Positions 35,271 through 42,884 of a stretch of DNA of 64,000 bases are shown here, piece after piece (position 1 is the stretch's first letter; each line of letters opens with the position of its first letter). The stretch spans positions 3,286,001 through 3,350,000 of the forward strand of contig NC_013929.1 of NCBI RefSeq assembly GCF_000091305.1, read 5' to 3'. Under the pieces are notes generated by a model that worked only from the letters and a program-made list of their open reading frames with translations, did no database searches and was not told the origin of the DNA. The translations under genes were made by a program, and so were the position numbers. The DNA is from Streptomyces scabiei 87.22. GTDB lineage: Bacteria; Actinomycetota; Actinomycetes; Streptomycetales; Streptomycetaceae.

Positions 35271-35879
35271 TCAAATCGGTCGCGGCTCATCCCATTGGTA
35301 CAGAGCATCAAGAAAGCGTTGCAACAGCGCTTCCTCTGCCATCGTGTGGACTGGCCCCTTGGGTGGTTTAGTGGCCCCGGGGATGCGTACTGGCATGGTG
35401 CTGAGTGGCGGTGGTTTCGCCGCCCTGTCCAGTTCGAATTCTGCCCACACGATTTTCCCTCCGGCGTGCGGGCGGAAGACATCCCACTGCTTCGCCATCG
35501 CCCCGATGAGCAACAGCCCCCGCCCACCTTCGGCGTCGTCACCCGGGTTTTCGGTCACGGGTACGTCAGAGCTTCTGTCCCAGACGTCCAGAACCAAGCT
35601 CGTGCCGGTGGCACGGAGCTGTACCCCGATGACATGCTCCGCCGTTATTTCCCACGACTTCGGTTCCGGGTCGGTCAGTCCCGTCGCCTGCACGGCGTTG
35701 GTGACGAGTTCAGACACCACCAGCTCCGCCGTCTCGACGTAATCGGACAGGTTCCACCGCGTCAGCGTCAGCCGAACGAACATGCGCGAGCAACTGGCGG
35801 CCGTCGGCACGGCAGCCAGTTGCAGGCTGCTGGTGTAGACCCAATCGCGGTTCGGTGATGCTGGTTGCTCCTCGGTCAC
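35271..35879 (-). CDS. RsbW-like ATP-binding (GHKL) protein
   Basis: The 202-residue protein has the histidine-kinase-like ATPase fold of anti-sigma factors: N-box VVSELVTNAVQAT, G1 box VWDRSSDVP and G2 box GGRGLLLIGAMA. There is no HisKA, receiver or sensor domain, so it is of the stand-alone kind common in Streptomyces. A C-terminal extension follows after residue 155. The GTG start at 35879 overlaps the stop of the recombinase-like gene (GTGA), one of three overlapping genes. Its partner (sigma or anti-anti-sigma factor) is not adjacent. Confidence 0.75.
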   Translation of the reverse strand: MTEEQPASPNRDWVYTSSLQLAAVPTAASCSRMFVRLTLTRWNLSDYVETAELVVSELVTNAVQATGLTDPEPKSWEITAEHVIGVQLRATGTSLVLDVWDRSSDVPVTENPGDDAEGGRGLLLIGAMAKQWDVFRPHAGGKIVWAEFELDRAAKPPPLSTMPVRIPGATKPPKGPVHTMAEEALLQRFLDALYQWDEPRPI

Positions 35880-36202
35880 GACTCGACCACCTCGAAGACT
35901 TCGGCGCCTGCGTCCAGTTCCAGCTTCGCGAGCATGTGAACCTGCAACAGCGGATGAAGCGCCAGGTGGTCAATGGTCGGTACGACCACGTGGCGACCGC
36001 CGACACGGGTGAGTTCAGCGACCAACGCCCCGAACGCTCCCGTACAGCCGGGTACGAACTCTTGAAAGGTCGTGGCGTACTGGTAGCCCTCGGAGGCGGC
36101 GAAGCGTTGGAGACCACGTTCAAGGGCAAGTAGCTCCTCGTCCGTGTGGCTTCGCGGGACGCGCATGTATCCGTAGATCAGGGGAAGTTCTTGGTTGGTC
36201 AT
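35876..36202 (-). CDS. Catalytically dead serine-recombinase-like protein, copy 2
   Basis: The 108-residue protein matches the resolvase catalytic-domain layout (IYGYMRVPRSHTDEE, later HVVVPTIDHLALHP), but the catalytic serine after RV is Pro and no DNA-binding domain follows. It is therefore unlikely to recombine DNA and may work as a nucleic-acid or nucleotide-binding regulator. It overlaps by four bases both the homologous gene upstream and the RsbW-like gene downstream. It is a diverged tandem duplicate of the protein encoded at 36199. Confidence 0.65.
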   Translation of the reverse strand: MTNQELPLIYGYMRVPRSHTDEELLALERGLQRFAASEGYQYATTFQEFVPGCTGAFGALVAELTRVGGRHVVVPTIDHLALHPLLQVHMLAKLELDAGAEVFEVVES

Positions 36203-36522
36203 CGGCCTTGCCCCTGAACTACCCAGATTCGCGCACCGGTTTCCTGCTCGATGTGCTGGCGCATGGCGTTCTGGAGGCCGGGCAGCCGAGCGAAGTGCCA
36301 GAGCGAGGGAACAATGACGTCCCGTACGTCGTGGCGCTTCAAGGAGTCGAGCATCACGTAGAAGGCAGATTCCGAACACCTGATGTTTTCGGTGAACACC
36401 TGGTCGAGTGCGAAGCCTTCGCGCTGGGCGTACGCGGCCAACTCGCGCTTCACACGCTCGGATTCGTCATCAACTTCGTCGCTGCTGACGACGCGCATAT
36501 AGCCGTAAATCTCAGGTCGCAT
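36199..36522 (-). CDS. Catalytically dead serine-recombinase-like protein, copy 1
   Basis: The 107-residue protein starts MRPEIYGYMRVVSSDE and has the alpha/beta order of a resolvase catalytic domain (RDVIVPSLWHFARLPG) without the Ser after RV and without a C-terminal HTH. ATG 36522 has GGAAGGAAAG upstream. Its stop overlaps the next gene, a paralogue, and that in turn overlaps an RsbW-like ATPase gene, so the three form one translation-coupled unit divergent from the XRE-TPR regulator. Confidence 0.65.
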   Translation of the reverse strand: MRPEIYGYMRVVSSDEVDDESERVKRELAAYAQREGFALDQVFTENIRCSESAFYVMLDSLKRHDVRDVIVPSLWHFARLPGLQNAMRQHIEQETGARIWVVQGQGR

Positions 36523-36608
36523 TGCTTTCCTTCCGCCGTTGGAAGCCGGTCCAACGGCGGGCTCGGGGCCAGGCGCCGCTGGACCGGCGTAACGGCCAGA
36601 AAAGCCCC

Positions 36609-36688
36609 TTGACCTGCACAAACCCAGAGCAAACGAGGGGCAGGAAGGACGCAAAAAAGAGGCAAGGGCACCTTTGACCTGCGCAAAT
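36609..36688. promoter_or_regulatory. Direct repeats in the divergent XRE-TPR promoter region
   Basis: Two copies of TTGACCTGC(A/G)CAAA start at 36609 and 36674, 65 bases apart, in the 219-base gap between the recombinase-like operon (minus) and the XRE-TPR gene (plus). A TATGGT box at about 36702-36707 could be the -10 of the latter. The repeats are candidate operator sites for the XRE protein. Confidence 0.5.
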
Positions 36689-36741
36689 GGCCCCCGGGTG
36701 GCTATGGTTGGTACGCCCCCAAGCCCCTGGAGGGAAGCGCA

Positions 36742-37908
36742 ATGGCGGCCAAGCGCATGCGACTCGCACAGCGTCGCAAATCTGCGGGCTACAGCCAAGA
36801 GAAGCTCGCCGAACGGCTGGGCGTCGAGCGCTCGACGGTTGTGCGCTGGGAGACGGCCGAGAGCGAACCCCAACCATGGATTCGTCCCAAGCTCGCCGCC
36901 GCACTCAAGGTGACGGCCGATGAGTTGCAGTCCCTGCTCGATGACGTGACGGTCATCCAGGCCAAGCCCAGCGAGCGCATGAGCTACGTCCTCGAACACC
37001 CCTCGTCGGTCGACCTCGTGGCAGTCGCCTACCTGCACGAGCGGATTCGCCAACTCGACGAGCGGTACGACAAGGCACCCTCGACGGCGCTTCTCGGTCC
37101 CGCCGGCCAGGTCCACGGGCAGGTGAAGTTCCTTCGGGAGAACACGACCAACCCGCGTGTTCGGAAAGCCCTCTTCGAGGTGGAAGCCGAGTCGGCCACG
37201 TTCATGGGGCAGCTCGTCTGGGACGTGAGCCAGCGGCGCGACCACGACGCACCAGTCGCCTACCTGGACGAGGCGGTGGCTGCAGCACGCCAGGTGCGTG
37301 ATCCGTACGCCGAGGCATACGCAACCCTGCGCAAGAGCTTCGTCGCGCTCTACGGCGAGAAGGACCCCCTCAAGGGCGCCACCCTCGCAGGACAGGCGGC
37401 GGAGGTCGCACGATCCGCCAGTCCTTCCCTTACCGGACTCAGCTTGCTTCACGTGGCCGAGGGCTACGCCATGAGTGGCGACCTCAAGTCATGCGAGGAG
37501 GCGCTGACGAAGGCAGAGGCACAACTCGACCTGGTCGGCGCCGATGACATGGCTGCCGAGTACTACACGGCCAACGAGTTCGGCCGCTTGTCCGGCTCGT
37601 GCTACCTCTTCTTGAACCTGCCCGAGCGGGCCGAACCCATCCTGCGTATGACCGCCAGGGCGCTCGCCGCGAAGCAGAAGAGCCAGGCCATCGCGCTCGG
37701 GAATCTCACCTTGTCGCTGATCCGCCAGCGCAGGCTCGACGAGGCGGCGGCCACCATGCACCGGACGATTGACGCCGTGGAGCTGACACGGGGTGGCGGT
37801 GGTCTTAACCTGGCGTTTGCCGCTGGTCGAGAGCTTCGCGAGTGGCGACAGGAGCCATGGGTACAGGACGTCAACGATCGGTTGCTGGCCCTCATGGCCG
37901 CGATCTAA
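36742..37908 (+). CDS. XRE-family regulator with TPR-like C-terminal domain
   Basis: The 388-residue protein has an N-terminal HTH_3 domain (residues 5-60; GYSQEKLAERLGVERSTVVRWE) and a long all-helical region of TPR-like repeats (about 130-385). This architecture is common in Streptomyces, where such proteins often respond to a small molecule or peptide bound by the TPR part. ATG 36742 has CTGGAGGGAA upstream. The cyclo-ligase-like gene follows after 18 bases, so they are probably co-transcribed. Confidence 0.8.
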   Translation: MAAKRMRLAQRRKSAGYSQEKLAERLGVERSTVVRWETAESEPQPWIRPKLAAALKVTADELQSLLDDVTVIQAKPSERMSYVLEHPSSVDLVAVAYLHERIRQLDERYDKAPSTALLGPAGQVHGQVKFLRENTTNPRVRKALFEVEAESATFMGQLVWDVSQRRDHDAPVAYLDEAVAAARQVRDPYAEAYATLRKSFVALYGEKDPLKGATLAGQAAEVARSASPSLTGLSLLHVAEGYAMSGDLKSCEEALTKAEAQLDLVGADDMAAEYYTANEFGRLSGSCYLFLNLPERAEPILRMTARALAAKQKSQAIALGNLTLSLIRQRRLDEAAATMHRTIDAVELTRGGGGLNLAFAAGRELREWRQEPWVQDVNDRLLALMAAI

Positions 37909-37926
37909 CGGGACCGGTAGGGGTAC

Positions 37927-38655
37927 GTGAGCGACATCGACCAGGCCAAGGAAGTCGTCCGTGACCAGGTGTGGCGCCTGCTCGAACGTGAGGGCGCGGC
38001 GCCGGAAGGCTCGTACGGCAAGATCCCCGGCTTCTACGGGGCCGAGGTGACAGCCGACCGCCTGGCCGAGCTGGTCGTGTGGAAGCGGGCCCGGACGATC
38101 AAGGCGAACCCCGACTGGGCCCAACTGCCGGTCCGTATCCGCGCCCTCAAGGACGGCAAGCTCCTCTATATGGCCGTGCCGAGGATGGCGAGCCTCCAGC
38201 CGTTCTACTTGCTGGACCCCGAGACGCTTGGGCTACCCGTCGAGCAGGCCGCGGAGAAGAGGGGCGCCTCACAGGTGGCTCGCCGTGTCGGCGTCGAGGA
38301 CATGCGGCCCATCGACGTCGTGATCTGTGGCAGCGTCGCGGTCAACCGTTCCGGTGCTCGCATCGGCAAGGGCGCGGGGTATTCCGACCTGGAGGTGGCG
38401 CTTCTCATCGAGGCGGGCCTCGTGACGGACAAGACGGTCATCGTCGCGCCCGTTCACCAGCTCCAGGTCGTCGACGAGGAGATCCCCGAGACAGAGCACG
38501 ACTTCAGTGTGGACCTGATCATCACGCCCGACGAGGTGATTCAGTGCCCTGGGCGTCGCCGGCCTCGGGGGCTTGTCTGGAACGACCTCACGGCTGAGAA
38601 GATTGAAGCGATTCCGGTGCTGGCTGCGCAGGCGAAGGGCTTGAGCGCCGAGTAA
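37927..38655 (+). CDS. 5-formyltetrahydrofolate cyclo-ligase-like protein
   Basis: The 242-residue protein matches the 5-FTHF cyclo-ligase (NagB/RpiA/CoA transferase-like) fold: basic helix VVWKRARTIKANPD, the segment LLYMAVPRM, and the phosphate-binding loop IGKGAGYSDLE, followed by HQLQVV and DLIITPDEVI. True MTHFS enzymes are about 190 residues; this one is longer and belongs to the MTHFS-domain proteins of unknown substrate found beside XRE-TPR regulators. The GTG start at 37927 has TAGGGG upstream. Confidence 0.75.
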   Translation: MSDIDQAKEVVRDQVWRLLEREGAAPEGSYGKIPGFYGAEVTADRLAELVVWKRARTIKANPDWAQLPVRIRALKDGKLLYMAVPRMASLQPFYLLDPETLGLPVEQAAEKRGASQVARRVGVEDMRPIDVVICGSVAVNRSGARIGKGAGYSDLEVALLIEAGLVTDKTVIVAPVHQLQVVDEEIPETEHDFSVDLIITPDEVIQCPGRRRPRGLVWNDLTAEKIEAIPVLAAQAKGLSAE

Positions 38656-38798
38656 GACGCCTTTGCACTTAATCGGAATGAATGGCTCCGCCTGGAGTCA
38701 CGGACATTTCCGATAAGGCGAGCGATTCAGGAATGGCCGAATGGCGCAGCCCTTCTGTTTCTTTTCCAATCCATCCAATTGGTTTATACTATTCAAAG

Positions 38799-39170
38799 AT
38801 GAAATTCATTCTAATGCGAAACGTCCTGAGGGGTGTCAGAGTTCCTCATGTAATGGCTGAGATAACCTCCGCGGGCAAGTCCGTTGTCATGACGCGCTAT
38901 TGGGGCACCGTTGATTGGTTCGCTCGGTGCTGCGGTGACCTGCTGGAGTCAGGCCGCTTGGGGGCCTCCGAGTGGTCAGACAAGGGTGAGGTGTCGGTGG
39001 CTACCGCTATCGTTGGCGGATGCGCTTCACGCATCACTTTCGGGGATGCAGATGGCCCGGTCGGACGAATGAGGGACGGACGTAACGGCATGAAAAGGTT
39101 GATCGGGCGCCTCGGCGTCGCCTCGGGGGAGCATGTAACTCGTGCCGTGGACGAGGGGGTGGCGTGGTAG
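38799..39170 (+). CDS. Possible leaderless ORF ahead of hsdM (weak)
   Basis: The 508-base gap before hsdM contains a good TATACT box (38785-38790) with an ATG nine bases after it, which would give a leaderless mRNA. The frame from that ATG encodes 123 residues, starts MKFILMRNVL and ends overlapping the hsdM start by seven bases. Third-position GC is only moderate and no domain is recognisable, so it may be an untranslated leader. The part of the gap before 38780 holds nothing that I can identify. Confidence 0.25.
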   Translation: MKFILMRNVLRGVRVPHVMAEITSAGKSVVMTRYWGTVDWFARCCGDLLESGRLGASEWSDKGEVSVATAIVGGCASRITFGDADGPVGRMRDGRNGMKRLIGRLGVASGEHVTRAVDEGVAW

Positions 39171-41605
39171 TGGCTCTCAAAAAGTCGGACCTGTACGGCT
39201 CGCTCTGGCGGAGCTGCGACGAGCTACGCGGCGGCATGGATGCCAGCCAGTACAAGGACTACATCCTGACGCTGCTGTTCGTGAAGTACGTGACGGACAA
39301 GGCCAAGTCCGATCCGAACTCCTTGATCGATGTCCCCGTCGGCGGGTCCTTCGATGACATGGTCGCCCTCAAGGGCGACAAGGAGATCGGCGACAAGATC
39401 AACAAGATCATCGGCAGGCTCGCCGAGGCGAATCCGACGCTGGTCAAGGTCATCGACCTTACGGACTTCAACGATGAGGAGAAGCTCGGCAAGGGCAAGG
39501 AGATGCAGGATCGCCTCTCCAAGTTGGTGACGATCTTCGCTGACCTGGACTTCCGCGGTAGCCGCGCTGAGGGCGACGACCTACTCGGCGACGCCTACGA
39601 GTACCTGATGCGGCACTTCGCAACGGAATCGGGCAAATCGAAGGGCCAGTTCTACACCCCGGCCGAGGTCTCACGCATTCTCGCCAAGGTCGTCGGCATC
39701 GACCCCAGCACCCGACAGGACCACACGGTCTACGACCCTACGTGCGGGTCGGGCTCGCTGCTCCTCAAGGTGGCTGACGAGGCACCGCGCGGCATCACCA
39801 TCTACGGCCAGGAGAAGGACAACGCCACCTGGGCGCTGGCCAAGATGAACATGATCCTCCATGACAACGAGGACGCGGACATCCTCAAAGGTGACACGAT
39901 CACCAATCCGCAGTTCACCACGGGGAGGCAGCTGCGGACCTTCGACTTCGCTGTCGCCAACCCGCCGTTCTCGATCAAGTCGTGGAGCAACGGCCTGGAG
40001 AACGACTACGGCCGCTTCGAGTACGGCCGGCCGCCGGAGAAGAACGGCGACTACGCCTTTCTGCTACACATCCTCAAGTCGCTCAAGAGCACCGGCAAGG
40101 CCGCGATCATCTTGCCGCACGGTGTGCTGTTCCGCGGCCACGCCGAGGCGAGCATTCGTAGGGAGCTGCTACGCCGCGGCTACATCAAGGGCATCATCGG
40201 CTTGCCTGCCAACCTCTTCTACGGCACCGGTATCCCGGCCTGCATCATTGTCCTCGACAAGGAGAACGCCCAGGCACGCACCGGCGTCTTCATGATCGAC
40301 GCCTCTAAGGGCTTTATCAAGGACGGCAACAAGAATCGCCTCCGTAGCCAGGATATCCACAAGATCGTCGATGTCTTCAACAGGCAGGTCGAGATCGAGC
40401 GCTACTCGCGCATGGTGCCGCTCCACGAGGTCGCCGACCCGAAGAACGACTACAACCTCAACATCCCGCGGTACATCGACGCCTCCGAGCCGGAAGACAT
40501 CCAGGACCTTCACGCCCACCTTCACGGCGGAATCCCGGATCACGACCTGGACGCACTCAACGGGTACTGGGAGGCGTTCCCGAGCCTTCGTGCCACGCTC
40601 TTCAAGCCGAACCGTCCCGGCTACAGCGACCTGGCTGTCGGCGTTGCTGAGGTACAACAGGCCATCCTGGACTCCGATGAGTTCCAGAAGTTCGCTATGG
40701 ACGTCCGTGACCAGGTTGCCGACTGGTTCGCCGCGCACCGGCCGATCCTGCAAGCGCTCAACCCGGACACTGTCCCCAAGGACCTGATCGCTGGTATCAG
40801 TGACGATCTGCTGGCCCGGTTCAAGAACACCCCTCTGCTCGACGAGTATGACGTCTACGAGCAGCTCATGACTTATTGGCACGGCGTCATACACGACGAC
40901 GTCTTCCTCGTCATGAACGAGGGGTGGTGTGAGGCGGCGAAGCCCCGCAAGACCATCGAGGACAAGGAACGCAAGCTCTCCGAGACCCCAGACCTCGTCA
41001 TCGGCTCTGGTCGCAGCGCCACCAAGTACAAGATGGACCTCATCCCGCCGACGCTTGTCGTCACTCGTTACTTTGCGGATGAGCAGGCCAAGGTTGACAC
41101 CCTGAACGCGGCAGCCGAGGAAGCCGGCCGGGCCGTTGAGGAATACGTCGAGGAACACGCTGTCGAAGACGGCCTGCTTGCTGAAGCAATGGAGGACGGC
41201 AAGATCTCTAAGGTTCTTGCTTCGACTCGGCTCAAGGTGGCTCGACACGAAAGAGCTGAACCAGAAGAGGTCAGGGCTCTCCAGCACCTGATCAAGCTAT
41301 ACAACGACGAAGCCGTCGCCAAGAAGGCCGCCAAGGAAGCCGAGGCAGTGCTAAACTTCGCCACTTTCAAGAAATACGGCGACCTTACCGAGGTTGACGT
41401 GAAGGCCCTCGTGCTAGACGACAAGTGGAGGAACACCATCAGCGAGCGGATCGTTGGTGAGGTAAACGCCCTGACTTTGACGTTGGTTGGCCGCATCCAG
41501 CAGCTTGGCGAACGGTATGCCGAGACTGTTGGAGAAATTGAGAGCCGGATCATGCAGCTGGACCGTCAAGTCGGTGCTCACCTAAAAGCCATGGGGGTCG
41601 TGTGA
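39164..41605 (+). CDS. hsdM: Type I restriction-modification methyltransferase subunit
   Basis: HsdM is the N6-adenine methyltransferase of the type I complex. The 813-residue protein has an N-terminal HsdM helical domain (1-140), SAM motif I DPTCGSGS at 191-198 and catalytic NPPF at 266-269. It is much longer than the usual 480-540; residues from about 480 on form a charged, largely helical extension with coiled-coil character. GTG codons at 39164 and 39170 could start it; GAGGGGG lies upstream of both. It heads a five-gene plus-strand operon with hsdS, hsdR, a metallopeptidase and a caspase-helicase. Lower GC than the core genome. Confidence 0.92.
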   Translation: MVVALKKSDLYGSLWRSCDELRGGMDASQYKDYILTLLFVKYVTDKAKSDPNSLIDVPVGGSFDDMVALKGDKEIGDKINKIIGRLAEANPTLVKVIDLTDFNDEEKLGKGKEMQDRLSKLVTIFADLDFRGSRAEGDDLLGDAYEYLMRHFATESGKSKGQFYTPAEVSRILAKVVGIDPSTRQDHTVYDPTCGSGSLLLKVADEAPRGITIYGQEKDNATWALAKMNMILHDNEDADILKGDTITNPQFTTGRQLRTFDFAVANPPFSIKSWSNGLENDYGRFEYGRPPEKNGDYAFLLHILKSLKSTGKAAIILPHGVLFRGHAEASIRRELLRRGYIKGIIGLPANLFYGTGIPACIIVLDKENAQARTGVFMIDASKGFIKDGNKNRLRSQDIHKIVDVFNRQVEIERYSRMVPLHEVADPKNDYNLNIPRYIDASEPEDIQDLHAHLHGGIPDHDLDALNGYWEAFPSLRATLFKPNRPGYSDLAVGVAEVQQAILDSDEFQKFAMDVRDQVADWFAAHRPILQALNPDTVPKDLIAGISDDLLARFKNTPLLDEYDVYEQLMTYWHGVIHDDVFLVMNEGWCEAAKPRKTIEDKERKLSETPDLVIGSGRSATKYKMDLIPPTLVVTRYFADEQAKVDTLNAAAEEAGRAVEEYVEEHAVEDGLLAEAMEDGKISKVLASTRLKVARHERAEPEEVRALQHLIKLYNDEAVAKKAAKEAEAVLNFATFKKYGDLTEVDVKALVLDDKWRNTISERIVGEVNALTLTLVGRIQQLGERYAETVGEIESRIMQLDRQVGAHLKAMGVV

Positions 41606-41666
41606 GCCTCGACATAACATCAAGGGGTTGGCAAACTCAAGGTCACTTCCAGAATTTGGAGGCTAA

Positions 41667-42884
41667 ATGGAACTAGGGCAGCTTTCCGAACAGGTAAGAA
41701 TGGATGCGCTTCCACATGGCTGGCAAGACTATACTATCGGCCAAACGCTAACACTTATCAACGGCCTAGCATTTAGGCCGGGAGAGTGGAAGGCCCACGG
41801 TATTCCGATCATTAGGATCCAAAACCTAAATGATGACAATAGTCCCTACAACTACTACGATGGTCCAATTAGCGAGAAGTATCGTATTCGGGCAGGTGAT
41901 ATCCTCTTCGCATGGTCTGGCACAACCGGAACGTCGTTTGGAGCTCGGATATGGACTGGCCCAAATGCGGTTCTAAACCAACATATCTTCAAGGTAACCC
42001 CAGACAAGACAAAGGTCACTCCTTATTACTCGTTTCTCGTACTTCAGAATGTACAGAAAGAGATCGAGAGGCAGGCGCATGGGTTCAAGTCCTCATTCGT
42101 TCACGTCAAGAAGTCTGACCTAGTAAAAGTTTCCCTTCCAATTCCGCCCATCCCCGAGCAGCGAGCCATTGGAGAGGCTCTCTCGGAGATAGATCAGCTT
42201 ATCGCAAACCTCGGGCGGCTAGTGGAAAAGAAGCGAGTGATTAAGCATGGCATGATGCAGGAGCTCCTGACCGGCAAGACCCGCCTCCCCGGCTTCACTG
42301 AGCCCTGGTCGGCCGGTATCTTTGAGCAGCTTGCCGTCCCTTCGAGGGAGCGGGCGATGCCTCGCGATGTTCCGCCGACGACCCCTCTCGTCGAGTTGGA
42401 GCAGGTCGAAAGTGGGTCTGGGCGGCTCGTCGGCAAGTCGCAGGCGGCCGACGCCATTTCGCTGAAGGCAGTTTTTAGGCCTGGTGACGTGCTGTTTGGG
42501 AAGTTGCGGGCCTACTTGCGAAAGTTCTGGTTCGCGGATGTGGCTGGACTATGCACAACTGAGATTTGGGTGCTTCGTGCGCGGCCGGGCGTTGATAGCC
42601 GATTCGTGCGATCTATTGTCGAAACTGAGAGGTTCATCGAAGCAGCGAGCGGTGCGTACGGAACGCACATGCCCCGCTCGGATTGGGGAACGGTCAGGAG
42701 CCTCTCGGTGGACATTCCACCACACGATGAGCAGCGAGCAATCGCGTCGGTCCTCGCCGACATTGACCGTGAGATCAGTATTCTCCACGCACGACTCGCA
42801 AAGGCGCGGGACGTCAAGCAGGGCATGATGCAGCAGCTCCTCACCGGTCGCACCCGCCTCCCCGTCCAGGAGAGCGCAGCATGA
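41667..42884 (+). CDS. hsdS: Type I restriction specificity subunit
   Basis: HsdS reads the bipartite target sequence. The 405-residue protein has two target-recognition domains (about 15-165 and 215-365), each followed by a conserved helical spacer: IPPIPEQRAIGEALSEIDQ and IPPHDEQRAIASVLADID, with the shared KxxxIKHGMMQELLTGKTRLPG-type tail present twice (GMMQELLTGKTRLP and GMMQQLLTGRTRLP). ATG 41667 has TTGGAGGC upstream, 61 bases after hsdM. Its end overlaps hsdR as ATGA. The first TRD region is distinctly AT-richer than the second, which suggests domain swapping. Confidence 0.93.
   Translation: MELGQLSEQVRMDALPHGWQDYTIGQTLTLINGLAFRPGEWKAHGIPIIRIQNLNDDNSPYNYYDGPISEKYRIRAGDILFAWSGTTGTSFGARIWTGPNAVLNQHIFKVTPDKTKVTPYYSFLVLQNVQKEIERQAHGFKSSFVHVKKSDLVKVSLPIPPIPEQRAIGEALSEIDQLIANLGRLVEKKRVIKHGMMQELLTGKTRLPGFTEPWSAGIFEQLAVPSRERAMPRDVPPTTPLVELEQVESGSGRLVGKSQAADAISLKAVFRPGDVLFGKLRAYLRKFWFADVAGLCTTEIWVLRARPGVDSRFVRSIVETERFIEAASGAYGTHMPRSDWGTVRSLSVDIPPHDEQRAIASVLADIDREISILHARLAKARDVKQGMMQQLLTGRTRLPVQESAA

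Noticed and set aside
36199..37452. 417-codon minus-strand frame ending in the recombinase-like protein
   Set aside because: Only the last 107 codons, from ATG 36522, are credible; the rest is antisense to the XRE-TPR gene.
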